Below, one piece after another: positions 10,677 to 22,351 of a DNA stretch of 64,000 bases. The notes under the pieces are model-generated. The model did no database searches. It had not been told where the DNA came from and worked only from the letters and a program-made list of their open reading frames with translations. Where the stretch lies: positions 62,001-126,000 of the forward strand of contig WHVA01000125.1 of the NCBI GenBank assembly GCA_015179125.1, in the 5' to 3' direction. The stretch's first letter is position 1; each line of letters opens with the position of its first letter. Position numbers and translations under genes: made by a program. This stretch comes from Gautieria morchelliformis. Lineage: Eukaryota > Basidiomycota > Agaricomycetes > Gomphales > Gomphaceae.

Positions 10677-12817
10677 CCTTTGTCTCATCCACAATGCATT
10701 CCTGTCTCAACTTTATGTAGCTTGCCATGTACTCTACCAAAAAATACGAGTGCGGGCTCGTTTTGTTGCCCGGATCGAGCACACCACAGCAAAATTATCG
10801 GCCTCTTGATCGGCGCACAGTGGCACTAAACATGGCCCAATTTCGACGGCGCCTTTTCTCATGTATGGGGTGTCCGTGCATGGTTATGTAATTTACATAA
10901 CCACCGACCGTCCCACCGTTTCTATTTTGTTGCGCCTAACGCACTTGTCTTTGTGGACAATGTGGGACAAAGTCACTGTGGTGTTCTTGCTTTGATTTCT
11001 CTCGGCTATATAATGGTCTGTCGTTATTATGAGCTCTCTACCCATCCAATCGCCATGCCATCTGGAAAACGACATCCTGGTCGTCCCCCTAAGAAGTTCC
11101 GTACACATGGACAGAAAGCCTGAAATGATAACCTGTAATTATTAGAAATCTGCAGACTGTACTGGCCACAGTGGCTCTTCATTAATGTGCACTCAGTCTA
11201 CACTAATAACCCTCAGGCCTCAGGGATGGATTCTGTTCAAGGCGGCAAGAAGCAGAACTACGGTGGTACTAAGACTAGACAACACAAAGATTACCTATAA
11301 CTGATTAAAAATTGAAGATATGTCGCAAAGGATAATTTTCCCCGAATGTCCTCGTAGAGAGCTTTCTATTGATCTGCGGTTCATATTTTTTGGTGGTGCT
11401 GGGGAGTAGTGGCTTAATGTTGAGACGGCTGGGTTATATTCGAGGACAGGCGGCTGTTTGGCGGAGACAGAATTGCATTCCCAGGAGACATTATTATGCC
11501 TTGCCTTGCAGATCTCTTGCTACGGTATACTGACAGCTGTAGCCTGTGCAGTACAGCGCGCACAGGCGGGTGGCACGGCAGCGTAGTCGCACCTCGAGCG
11601 CTGCGGCCACGAGCTTTACGGTAAATACCAGTGACAAAGCCCTCACTAGAGATCAAGCAGCATGCATGACAGACATTGACAGTTGATGCAAATCACTCAC
11701 TTCCTCTAATATATACGTTGAGCTTCTGATGATGCCACCAACCAAACGATGAGGTAACGCATGTTAACGTACCATTTTATGCAAAGATTAGAAACGTCGC
11801 AACAAACCGTCAGTAGGCCTCACCACAGCCACAGCATGTCCAAGTCTGGGATAGGTAACTGTCACGAAAAGGAATGTCCATACTACATGTATCAGCGAAT
11901 GTCTTGCACATCGCGTAATGATTCTGGAGCCACATCTTAAGGAATGGCAAGGATTTCCGCATCGAGATCCCGGTTCGACTCAGCCTAACTCGGAGTGGAG
12001 CGGGTCTGTTTTGCACCGAAATGAATGCAAGGAAACCAAATTTGCAGTATGTCCTACGCACAATCGATAATCATTTCCGCCTCATGAGCAGGACAGCAAT
12101 CGAAGAGCACCTACGCGCTGCAGACCAAGTAGCACGAGGAGCGGGTCTTGGCCAAGGGCATACGCCAGTGGTGTGCGAAAGACATTGGAAAGTTTGTGTG
12201 ACGCTCACAAAGCGACTCTCCGATGTTTATTACGTCCTCCATGATCATTCTCGCATTCGAACCTGAGTTCGTATCAAGCAGGCCAAGCCACGTCGCGAGA
12301 ATGTTTAGCGAAATATCACCGTGCAGTCAGTCCTATTCGAGATGCGAAGAAAAACATACACGGCAAAGAGCAGTGGAAACAAGCAGAAAGCGGAGAGGCC
12401 CACCAGCAGAGAGAGGGTCATGATGCTACCCATATTGACTTGTCAAAATATACGACGATAGCTAACAAACGTGACCACCACAAGGACTGAAAAAGAAAGT
12501 GGTGATTGTCACATTCAAGTTCTTACTACAGAACCTGTCAACTCCCTTCGTGATCGTTTCATGCGGTACGACGCTGCTTTTGCACATGAACCCACCATTT
12601 GTAACGAACATAGTGTATAAAGACTGTGCCTCCCTTCACACAGTGATGAAAACATGTCCAACCTGAACGTTGAACATGCATAAACAACGTGCGCCCTAAT
12701 GGAGTCGGGGACGGGCGCTGTTATTGCTAACGCCGACCCCATGGGCGCGTCGGAGCCTGAATCGCCGTACTCCAGGGTTTTCGCCCTCTCTAGACCTGAC
12801 CTTGCTCACTTACAGTA
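10677..12817. other. Intergenic region upstream of the kinase gene
   Basis: No convincing gene. Notable points are a palindrome (10882-10902), a TATATAA at 11007-11013 followed by a 22-codon frame at 11055-11123 whose product has an AT-hook-like core (GRPPKK), and a second short frame at 11226-11300. They could be 5' remnants of a lost gene. The stretch 11700-12790 holds only short open frames on both strands that I do not recognise. The last few hundred bases should hold the kinase promoter. Confidence 0.4.
10882..10902. promoter_or_regulatory. Near-perfect palindrome 105 bp upstream of a TATA box
   Basis: Two 10-bp arms, GGTTATGTAA and TTACATAACC, are separated by a single T. Such symmetry suits a dimeric DNA-binding protein. 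It lies about 105 bp before the TATATAA at 11007. No target gene remains recognisable. Confidence 0.35.
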
Positions 12818-15248
12818 ATGGAGCCTCAACAACAGCAGGTAACAGATATTAAAGACACCCCTGTCCGCATAAACACTGTCCAGCCCGCCGCCGCCGAATC
12901 CGCTGTGAAGCTCGACCCTGCCAGACTTTCGGTGATTCAAGACCTGGGCATATCCATCCCGCTGATCAGTGTTCATGACTTCCTGAAGTTCTTAGCTCCT
13001 CCCCAGCCCGATTTTAACGTCAATTTGACAATGGAATCGCTGAAGCAAGATCCCAATGTCATGCTTCCATCAGGTCGATGGAGTGCATTCGACAAAGACC
13101 CTGCAGCCTATCAACGCGGGAAGTACGAGGATAACATTTTCCGCGCGATGACAGGCATATTCAACAAAGTAGTGGAAGCTATTCTCGCGACTTCACGCCT
13201 GCCAAACACCATTGCAATTGAATTCTTGCACAAGCCGAACACGCCACCGCCGTCGAGTTCCGTACCGAACGCAACTAGACCTGACGGCTACCTGGCCTTG
13301 AAAGACAGGCCCGTGAATGAGGTTGTACCCTGGGCTGACATCGTGCTATCGTGCGAGTACAAGCGGACAGAGAAAGAACGGGACTTATACGACGTAGGTA
13401 TTTAATGAGGACTATGAGATGTGCTAACTCTCATATTAGGATGTGCGCAAATGCATATGGAGTATGCACCATATCATGCGGGATGATCCCTGCCGTCGAG
13501 CCACGTTTGGCATGACGATTGAAAACGTCAATACGAGACTCTGGTTCTGCTGCCGCTCTGCGGTCATTGTTAGCGAACCATTCAATTTTATTTCGGTGTG
13601 TATTGTTATTTTATATTACTAGGCAAACTGACAGGAAAATTTAGGAACCCAAACTGCTTGTCAAGCTCTTCGCGGCCTTTGCATTTGCTGATAAAAAGTC
13701 TCTTGGCTACGATCCGACCATGGAGCGTGCTCCGGGAATGCCGACGCACTTCAACATTACAGTTCATACTAATCATGGAGAACGAAGGTTCCGAACAAAG
13801 AAGCTCATATCTTTGTCCGGCGCTGCACCACTACGAGGCCGAGGCACTCGCGTTTTCGAAGCTATTGAAATAGACGATGAGGGCTGCGAGAAAGGCTCAA
13901 ATGTCGTCCTGAAAGACCTTTGGGTCGACAAAGATCGCGCAAGGGAGGGTTTCATTCTTGCTGAATTGTACAAGGAGGCCAACGATGAGGATAAAGCCCT
14001 CGTGCGGAAACATTTCCTCTCCACCATTTGCCATGGAGACGTTAGGTTGAGTCCGGAAGTTGTGGACGATACCGAAGACAGTATCATGCGCGGCTGGAAG
14101 ACTACGGGCGCCACCTTTTCTCTGCAGTATTTGTTGATGGATTCGATGAGCATATCTTCCACTAGGCCAGAAAGCCTTCGTGCAATTAATATTCTTGATT
14201 ATCGTAATCCTACGATATATGCACACAAGGCTCACTATCGCATCGTTTTCAAAGAGCAGGGTACCACCATAGATCGCATCCCCTGGTTTCATAATGTTCT
14301 AAAGACTCTCGAGGACACTGTTGATGGTACGTCCTTTTCTGATCATGTACATCTTAAATTCTGATTTCGTGGTGATCCAGCTTTAAGACTGCTTCGACGA
14401 TTGGGATGGGTGCACCGTGATGTGAGCATAGGTAACATATTAAGCTATGATGGAGGAACCAAGCTGGTTGATCTGGAGTATGCAAAGAAGGTACAAGGTA
14501 ACCTGACACGTCACGACCATCGGACGGTAAGTGAATTGTCTGATAACTGTTTGCCCCAAAGTAACTATGACCCCAACAGGGTACATTGCACTTTATTCCA
14601 ATCGAAGCAGCTACGCACAAATACATATTCCATCCCACCAAGCCCAACCGTGGCCGTGTCGGCTTCACTGACGCCTACGCGGCATCCCAATCTCAGGGTG
14701 CTCAACCGCGATTACCATGGACTTACAACCACCTCCATGATGTTGAATCATTGTGGTGGGTGGCGGTCTGGATGGTCTGTAATAACTGTTTCGGCGAGTC
14801 TAGTGTGCCTCCTTCTGCTCCTCAAGAGCCTGGTGTCTCTTCCTCTGCTTCTCAAGAGCTACCCGATCCTATACCCGAATCTATTCGGGCGGATCTCTTC
14901 CCTCTCTCCTTGCAGGGTCTGCGTCGCCGGGATTACTTTATGGATGACTTCGGGGACCTCACGGCGCTTATACCGACACAGTATCAAACACCTTTCTCCG
15001 CATTGAATCTTTGCCGACAACGTCTTATAGAGCACTATCAGGACGTCGAGTCAGATTTTCCTGGTTCTATCAATCTGGATCGCTCCGGTGACGATATATA
15101 TACATACTTCCGGGACGCGTTGGCATTCTTGAAGAGGTGTACTCCCAATCATGCTCTGATTCCCATTCGGCGGCTACCTGCGTTGAATTCAGAGCGGGAA
15201 GGGGTACTGGATCGCCCGTCAAAGAGAAGAAGGATGAGTGAAAATTGA
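12818..15248 (+). CDS. FunK1-type fungal protein kinase
   Basis: Five exons give an open frame of 742 residues: 12818-13393, 13440-13595, 13645-14326, 14381-14526 and 14580-15248. All four introns are GT..AG, 46-54 nt, and keep phase. The protein follows the FunK1 family plan: an N-terminal region with the typical W..DIVLSCEYK stretch (near residue 180), a loop LSGAAPLRGRGTRVFEA, a probable ATP-binding Lys 334 in VVLKDLW, the catalytic loop HRDVSIGNIL (483-492, Asp 485 and Asn 490) and DLE (502-504) in place of DFG, a known FunK1 variant. A helix with ESLWWVAVWM follows. It should phosphorylate protein targets; the substrate is unknown. The start ATG is the first in frame after stops. This is the only gene here that looks like an intact conserved host gene, surrounded by mobile elements. 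Confidence 0.93.
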
Positions 15249-15514
15249 CATGTGTTGTTGTCGAAGACGTACTTGGCTCTTTATCTACTTGATGATCATG
15301 TTCTGGAAGCGACACACTCGGAAATGGGATGATCGCGCGCAGAAATTCAGCGTCTGTGGTCCAACTGGGTAACTCGGTTTTAGCCGGTGGAACAGTTTAT
15401 GCGCAGCGGTCACTCAGGTTGTATACTGTGCGTTCAAATGCTTGAAGAGTATTCATGCGTTTAAGCCCTTTCTTGCTGCAATTTGGCGAGTTCCGTCGAA
15501 CTTGGACTGAAGTA

Positions 15515-15656
15515 CCTCAATCGACCTCGCCATAATTTTTGTTAGGTTAGCATTAACAAACTGTCTATATTTACATGTATATCCCCTCAATTGACCTCGC
15601 CGTAATTTTCGTTAGGTTGGTATTAACAGACTGTCCATATATTTACATGTTTATCC
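15515..15656. repeat. Tandem duplication, 70-bp period, two units
   Basis: The unit beginning CCTCAATCGACCTCGCC at 15515 recurs from 15585 as CCTCAATTGACCTCGCC with about nine substitutions and small indels. It lies about 270 bp after the kinase stop codon. Confidence 0.85.
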
Positions 15657-16578
15657 ATCTACCTGCCCTGTCCACATACAGCAAATAGATCCCCCTAATG
15701 CATCTCTGAAGAGATACATTCAGGTCTGGCAGAGCACCTTTCCAGGTGTGCATGTATATTGAGTCATCTCACCCACTGTTTAGGCTCAACCAGGTACTCT
15801 CTCAGGAGGTGCATATACATTTCCCTCAGATCGGAGTACTTCTCAAAAATTTCCTTTGCAAAAGGCAAGGCATTGGCATTTCTATATGTAGCATATCTAA
15901 TCACGCGTTGCGTCACATCGTTGGTTGCTCTTCTCGCCTTTAATTACAACCACCACCACCGTTACCTCGCACGCTATACCATGCCTCGCTCTGATCGCCC
16001 GCATCTCACCCATCGTGTCAACCCATACCTGGCCACAAGGCCGAAAAGGTGCGTTGTGCCGCATAACAAGTGTTCGCCGTCTCATGTATCGCGCAGGGAG
16101 GATGTTTTGCCCGCTGCACCCATTAATATTCTCCTTAACTTACAGTCCATCCCACTAACCGCCCTCCCCACAGCAACCGCCCGTCTCCTCTTCGCGTACT
16201 ATATTTAGCCTCTTCGAGGAAAAGATGTCATGCTGTTGTACTGGGCAGCTCATTGCGGTGATGACCTCGTCGTTCACCCTTATTCCCTGTAGCTTATATA
16301 TTAATATGTATATGAATATATGCATTACTATTTTATTATGTATGTATAGCCTAATTAGAGGCAAATGAATCCACTCAACGTCGCACTCAACGTCCAACTA
16401 CTGGGTGACTATGTATCTCGCAAGAATTCAAGCAGCCGGGGTCAACACACCTTGCCAGACTCAGGAAAGGTCAGATGGCCGCATGCTCAGATACAATAAT
16501 AGAGAGGTCTTGTTCTCAGACCCAGGAATGCTGCACTATTTAGGTGTCACGGTTGGTAGACATAGATTACTTGATTTT

Positions 16579-16602
16579 CAATGAGGAGAGGTCTCCTCAT
16601 TG
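16579..16602. other. Perfect hairpin, 10-bp arms
   Basis: CAATGAGGAG and CTCCTCATTG are separated by AGGT. There is no adjacent gene on either strand that would explain it. Confidence 0.4.
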
Positions 16603-17419
16603 CTAAAACACGCTCTTTTCTTATCTAAATACATGCCGTCGTGGCCCAAATATCCGGGGCCTAAACACGGTGATTGTTGATATTGAAGCCGCTGGCTGTT
16701 GTTGACTCTCGATAGGCCTACAGCTGCCTCTCTCTGGAAGGGATTGTCTTTTAAAGGTGATGGATGCTATGGCCCTCTCATCTCTGGCAGGTGAGTTATA
16801 CAAATCTCCACTATTGCAGTTTTTTTTTTCCTTTCAAATTATGTGATCTTATATCATTGGGACTAATTTTCTACTTTCTGAGGCATGCAGGATGACCACC
16901 CACCCCCTGTCTCAACACTCAGCGCGTACCCTGCCTGCCCGTCACTGGTGGAGCACACACACTTGCACAGCCACAGACAAATGGCAGGGACAGGACAGCT
17001 AGTAGTAGCTGCAGTGCATTTGCTGCACTTGCTCGCAAAACTTCAATCTTCAACGGATGTCACTCAGGCAGCATGTGGTGGGGATTGCTAGACGAGGAGA
17101 GGGAGGTGTTAATGGAAGTGGTTTGGCTGGCTAAGCTTATCTTCGCATCCACATGAGTTGATGAGCTGCGTGTGGAATGTGTTGAATTTCTCCCTGTCGC
17201 ACGCTAGTTCACCAGGAATTTCCTTTCCATCGTAGCTTGCTTCATGTTGGGTTCCTTCAAGTGGTGATAGCTATGTACATTTGGTCATAATGTCATTTGT
17301 TTCCTTTAAAACTACAGAGCCTCGAGACAGCTCGCATTGCCCGTCTTGTCTTGTGCGTCCTCAGGCTGTCGATCCGTGCATGCGTCGCGCATGAGCAGAC
17401 ATGGGCAATTTAATAACCC

Positions 17420-18098
17420 TGTGAGCTCTGATGCTGAGGTATGATAAGGATGAAAACCGAAGAAGGGATTCCGTCATTGTCGCATTTCTAATAACTCTCC
17501 GTGACAACCATAGAGATCGTGTGAGAAGGGTATATAGCCATTCTCATTCTGATGAGCAAAAGGCGGTCAGTGACACAAGGAGCCACCATTGATGATATAC
17601 ACTACCTAGCTCACCTTCTTCGTCGATCCCCACATATGTGAATCGATCTTTTGGCCATCGCAAAGCACAGATGTGCAATTGCTCAAAACACCTTCTTTTC
17701 ATTTCGAAGCCAATGATGGTGATATTCTCTGGGTAGCTTCCTGTGACTTCATGGAACCGGGCAATCGAGAAGAGAAGGTTTTGGTAGGAGTCCAGAGCAT
17801 GCTCTTCACTGGTCGCATGTTTGAATGTCAGGAACCCAGTGTGAAAGACGTTGGACTTGATGGCAAGACAAGGGTACAACTCTCCTTCCGAAGTTGTGGA
17901 TATTCCATGAGTATGACCGCTTCCGAGAGCCCGTAAGTAGCAAACACACCTTAACAGTGCAAGGTAACAGGAAGCGACTATTTATCGCAAATCTCCCCCG
18001 TTCAAATGCATCATCTGCAATCTTTGTCAGGTGATGATACCAAGCACTACTTCCGGCCACTGTCTTGCAATTGAATATCTCACCTCACCACAGCCCTG
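17420..18098 (-). pseudogene. DUF218 (YdcF/SanA-like) protein, C-terminal relic
   Basis: The frame at 17544-17879 carries the DUF218 core: SEEHALDSYQNLLFSIARF, then EVTGSYPENITIIGFEMKR and LRWPKDRFTYVGIDEE. After a likely intron near 17540-17600 the family's C-terminal part continues at about 17450-17520 (ENGYIPFSHDLYGCHGELL, a stop, then RNPFFGFHPYHTSASELTG). The in-frame stop, a phase problem at the intron and the missing N-terminal half make it a pseudogene. DUF218 proteins are conserved in fungi with little-known function. The gene is cut at 18098 by LTR-S3 and by gypsy sequence beyond it. Confidence 0.8.
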
Positions 18099-18187
18099 TG
18101 TCATGACCGGTTTATTTCTCCTACCACGCTACCTCCATGTTCCCCCTCATCACTCCCTAGCATCTTCGTCAGAGTTCACTGCACCTA

Positions 18188-19015
18188 AGATAGAAGTCGT
18201 TTAAATGCGGCACCTTTACGTAAGCTCAGGACCATCCAACGGTGAGCTCAATAACTCTCGAAGGCAGAAACTTTTTGCCAAAATGCTTCCTACATTCTCT
18301 TTGGGTTATGCATAGCTACAACTTCTAGGAGAGACTTGGGAAATATCTACATTACTGGAGGAGAAATATGATGTTCAAAGTGTGACACAACAAAAATTCC
18401 AAATTATTTTTTTTTGATGTCCTAGAGTGATTCCATGCAATTTCGATATTTGGACCGCAGAATTTGGCGGTCACGTGATGGATCACGTGATACATTTGTC
18501 AGCTTCGGAGGTCGAAGAAAAAACAACGCACCACCACTCCTAGGCCTCCGCTTCTCAAAATAGTTATATTTGAACAATCTGAGCCACAAGATGGGACGAA
18601 AATCTAAAAATAAAGCTTCTCGAGTCCACAATCTCAAATCCGCGCGTCAAAGGTCACCAAAGACTGCAGTCAGGGTTGCAGAGGATTCAGAGGATTCAGA
18701 TGATGAGTACACACTTTACATTAAGGAGCACACTTCACTTGCAGCTGAAGGAGGTGATGCTGCTTCTGGACAGCTTTCAGTGCTTAGAGATTATATTATT
18801 GCATGGCATTCCACAGCTATCATATTTCACTTCCAAAAATTATATCCTAGTTTGGCAAGGCACTATAAAAAGAGAGTCTATTTAGTCTGGTTCACCAAAA
18901 TGTTGTCTCAACTAAGGTTTTTTTTTTTTTTTTTCACAAAATCGAAGATTTGGCGCATCACGTGACATAGACGCCTATATTACATAAAGGTGCCGCATTT
19001 AAACGACTTCTATCT
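18188..19015. mobile_element. Tc1/mariner-like TIR element with TA target duplication
   Basis: Inverted ends AGATAGAAGTCGTTTAAATG are identical for 31 bp and continue with one mismatch. TA flanks both ends (18186-18187 and 19016-19017), and alignment with LTR-S2 shows a single TA at the empty site. TA duplication points to the Tc1/mariner (IS630) superfamily. It contains one short frame (18591-18965) but no complete transposase, so it is non-autonomous. Two CACGTGA motifs lie near 18474-18492 and one near 18957. Confidence 0.85.
18591..18965 (+). pseudogene. N-terminal transposon-encoded protein fragment
   Basis: The ATG at 18591 starts a 124-codon frame with a basic N-terminus (MGRKSKNKASRV) and an acidic patch (EDSEDSDDEYT), a start common to several basidiomycete transposon proteins. 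Beyond residue about 60 the sequence loses character, and a poly-T tract near 18920-18934 translates as a Phe run. It is probably the 5' part of a deleted transposase gene. No catalytic motif is present. Confidence 0.45.
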
Positions 19016-19966
19016 TACCAACCACTCCTCCTCTACGTCCACCCTACTCGCTGTTTGCTCCATCCTCCGAACTGCTATTCGCTGCTCGCGCATTTCGCCA
19101 GCAGGCACGCCATCAAAAATGATTGATACCATTCACCTGGCATGATGGTTCATCATTAGCCCCATCATCTTCTTAATCCAACCCCATTGGGTGTTCGTAT
19201 GGCCAAAGTGCGTTCGCAGGGTGTTCCTTCCATAGGTCGTGTGGGATCAACCCAGTAAACGAAGAGTCCGTGCAGGGTAGCGTGTATGTGGGTCCCAAGA
19301 CATGGTTTTGTCCATAAGTGCCTTCGCCCCCTTTTTACTCTCTGCCGTTTCATGTTCACATTCTTCCCTCACTCTATTGTATGTTTATTCCATCTACCTA
19401 GTATCATGACTGCGCACCCCTATCCAACCCTGACCTGTGACGGCCTTTTTCCTATTCGCTGATGCCCTATGAGCAGTCGATATAAGTAGTTTACATTCAC
19501 ATGTATATTCTCCAGTTCAATTATCATACGTCGTCCATCTTGTGCAAACTTGACCTCGCTGTGATCATCGTCTTGAGCCTCTCCTTGAAGATTTCTATCT
19601 TCGACCAGCCAAGGACTTAGGCATCACTGGTGAGTTCTCATACTTCATCTTCGTTACCTTAGCCTCCAAACTACTTTCTGTGCTGTTGGCGAAGGGCTCT
19701 GAAGGAGCACCTTCGCCAGCGAAGGGACCGTCGAAACTTAGACAGCCCTTCTGCAATATCTTGCACATTACGTCGTCAAGTGCTGCGAGCTATTTTGCTA
19801 CGACTGTAGATAGGGCGAGCCCCGTTCGGGCAACCCTCTTGTTCCATGAACATTCATCGGTTCACCTATTCGCCGAACGGCATAATCATTCGCACAAGTT
19901 ATTCGGGCATTCGCTGTGTTCATTAATACACGATATTAACGCCTGAAAACCAATCTTGACACCCTG

Positions 19967-22351
19967 GCCAGGGACATCAGTGGCACGACGAGAAATGTCC
20001 AGGACTTGCTGACATAGTTAGAGGATCCAATGGACGTGAAGAAGAAAAAGATATATAATTTATAGTAGTAGGATCTGGAGCAGAACATCGAAACTCAGGC
20101 TTTGGCTCATAAGACAACAATTGTGACTCGGTGAGTACGTGTCTCCACCAGGAGTTTCAAGTCGCACCCCAGGCAACAATGTGACTTACATAAGGTATAC
20201 TCAACCCTAAACGCTGCCCGGAGCGGTGCCACAGCTGCCAAGCCGAGGAGCAAGAAGAGTGGAAGGAATGGAGGCAGGCTGAACAGAAGGTAGAGGCATG
20301 CTACTCAGGCCCCCATCTGGCAATTGTCAACGAGAGCGAGGGCACCAACAAAGGAGCTGTGGTTGACCCCTTGGAAACTCCAGACCCTGAACAAGCCCGC
20401 CTTGCAAGTCTGTTGCAGGAGGGAGACCACTTTCTCTATATGGACCTACCCCCTGAGCCTGAACCCCAGGATATCTGAGTGGCAACCATGATGTCCCAAC
20501 ACCTTGCTGAGGCTTCCCAGAAGTATGCCAAGGCCGAGGCCCAGATCCTGGAGTACCTGTGGGGCTTCGAAGAGGTCTTCACCAATGAGTCCTTCAACAC
20601 CCTGCCAACTCAGAAGGTCTGGGACCATGCGATCAAGCTTGAGCCTGGGCCCAAGCCAACAAATTGCAAGATGTATCCGCTCTCTCCCTCGGAGCAAATC
20701 AGACTGGATGACTTCCTGCGGGAAACCCTCCATACCAGGAGGATCACCCCATCGAAGTCCCCAATGGCATCCCTGGTCTTCTTCATCAAGAAGAAGGACA
20801 GGTCCCTCTGGCTAGTACAGGATTACCGAGCCTTGAATGCAATCACAATCAAGAACCGGTACCTGATCCCACTCATCTCTGAGCTCATCAACCAACTCCG
20901 AGGGGTGAAGTACTTCACAAAACTGGATGTCCAATGGGGCTTCAATAATGTCCAGATTCAGGAAGGAGATGAGTGGAAGGCTGCCTTCCACATGAACCGA
21001 GGTCTGTTTGAACCTTGGGTTATGTTCTTCAGCCTTACAAACAGCCTGGTGGCCTTCCAGACAATGATGAACAATGTTTTCCAAGACATAATTATGGAAG
21101 GTGTCATCTGCGTGTACCTTGACGATATCCTCATATTTACAAAGACACTCTCAGAACATCGGGAAGTCATACAACGGGTCCTAGAGAGGCTTCGGGAATA
21201 CAAACTGTTCCTTAAACCTGAGAAATGCAAGTTTGAGAAAACCCGAATCAAATATCTTGGTCTCATTGACTCAGAGGGAGCAGTAGAGATGGACCTGGTG
21301 AAGGTGAAGGGTGTCTCAGAGTGGCCTACGCCTTGGAACTGGCACGAAGTACAGTCCTTTGTCAGCTTTGTAAACTTCTACTGTCAGCTCATCCAGGACT
21401 TCTCCCACCATGCTTGGCCCCTCTTCTACCTGACCAAGAAGGATGTCCCATGGATCTGGGCCAAAGCTGAGCAAGCCACCTTTGACAATCTGAAGCAGTT
21501 GAGCACCTCAGCTCTAATCCTCATATTCCCAGATGACATATGCCTTTTCTGAGTGGAAGCCAACTCGTCTGATGCGGCTACTGGAGCTGTACTGTCCCAG
21601 CAGTCTCAGCACAATAGAAATAGCACCCGATCATCTACTTCTCCAAAAGCCTGGGCCTTGTCAAACAGAATTACAATGTCCAGGATAAGGAGATGCTGGT
21701 GATCATCCAAGCCTTGGAAGAGTGGCAGCATTTCCTGGAAGGAACCCACAGCCAAGTTGAGACCTGGATGAACCACAAAAACCTGGAGTACTTCCACACA
21801 TCCAAAAAGCTGAACTGGAGGCAGGCTTTGTGGTCCCTCTACCTGTCTTGGTTTGACTTTGAGCTGCACCACCGACCGGGAAGGTCCATGGGCAAACCCA
21901 ATGCACTGTCTTGGCAAGCAGACCATGACTCTGGGAGAGGGGACAATGCCGACCTCATTCTACTCCATCCTGAGCTCTTTGTGATCTGAACGCTCAAGGG
22001 GGTCATGGCCATTGGCGAAGAAGCTAAGGTCCTCCAAGACATCCATAGGGGTTTCTGAGATGGGGAGAACAAGGAGTCGGTGGTGAAAGCAGTGGAGGAA
22101 CTCCAAAAGGGGCATGCTGGCTCGGTATGATTAGTGGTCAGAAAAGGACAGGCTGTTACAGTTCTGCGGTAAGATCTATGTCCCAAATGTACACGACCTC
22201 CGACACTGGATCATGTCCCAGCACCCTGACACCCGAGTCGCTGGGCACACTGGGAAGTGGAAGATGTTGGAGCTGGTGGCGCGGAACTATTGGTGGCTAC
22301 AGATGTCAAGGAATGTCAGCCAGTGCATGAAGTCCGGTGACCTCTGCCTGC
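19967..22351 (+). pseudogene. GypD: gypsy Pol fragment (RT, RNase H, integrase start)
   Basis: A long frame (20479-21552) encodes a gypsy RT: SMASLVFFIKKKDRS, YFTKLDVQWGFNNV and the catalytic CVYLDDILIF near residue 213, followed by the connection region SFVNFYCQLI. RNase H follows in another frame to about 21990 (KNLEYFHTSKKLNWRQA, HHRPGRSMGKPNAL). The integrase zinc-finger region runs to 22350 and is cut at its CDLC motif by LTR-S4. Upstream (19967-20478) is degraded Gag/protease-linker sequence. It is closely similar to GypA. Stops and frameshifts make it inactive. Confidence 0.87.

Larger units (their letters stand above)
9615..11495. repeat. Pair of about 50-bp inverted repeats, possible decayed TIR element
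   Basis: The segment from 9615 (AATAATGTCTCCTGGGAATG...) recurs inverted at about 11446-11495 with few differences. Removing the solo LTR-S2 insertion leaves a unit of roughly 885 bp. The bases ATG flank both outer edges (9612-9614 and 11496-11498), which could be a 3-bp target duplication or chance. No transposase is recognisable inside. Confidence 0.55.
15249..17400. other. Intergenic region, no gene recognised
   Basis: Open frames here are short (the longest is 149 codons at 15759-16208) and have low-complexity translations without known motifs. A 70-bp tandem duplication and a 24-nt hairpin are listed separately. A poly-T run lies near 16820. I see nothing else supportable. Confidence 0.5.
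18099..19961 (+). repeat. Solo LTR, family LTR-S, copy 3, with nested TIR element
   Basis: It starts TGTCATGACC and ends CTTGACA with CCCTG flanking at 18094-18098 and 19962-19966. An 828-bp TIR element (18188-19015) interrupts it. Removing that insert restores alignment with copy 2. Confidence 0.9.

Noticed and set aside
11941-11990. GGTTCGACTC (11972-11981) as a tRNA B box
   Set aside because: No A box or foldable acceptor and anticodon arms at the right distance.
12515-12742. 75-codon minus-strand frame upstream of the kinase
   Set aside because: No motif, overlaps the likely kinase promoter and is of a length expected by chance.
15759-16208. 149-codon open frame as a gene
   Set aside because: No domain, low-complexity Thr/His/Arg-rich translation, no plausible intron-exon support and overlapping frames of similar length on both strands.
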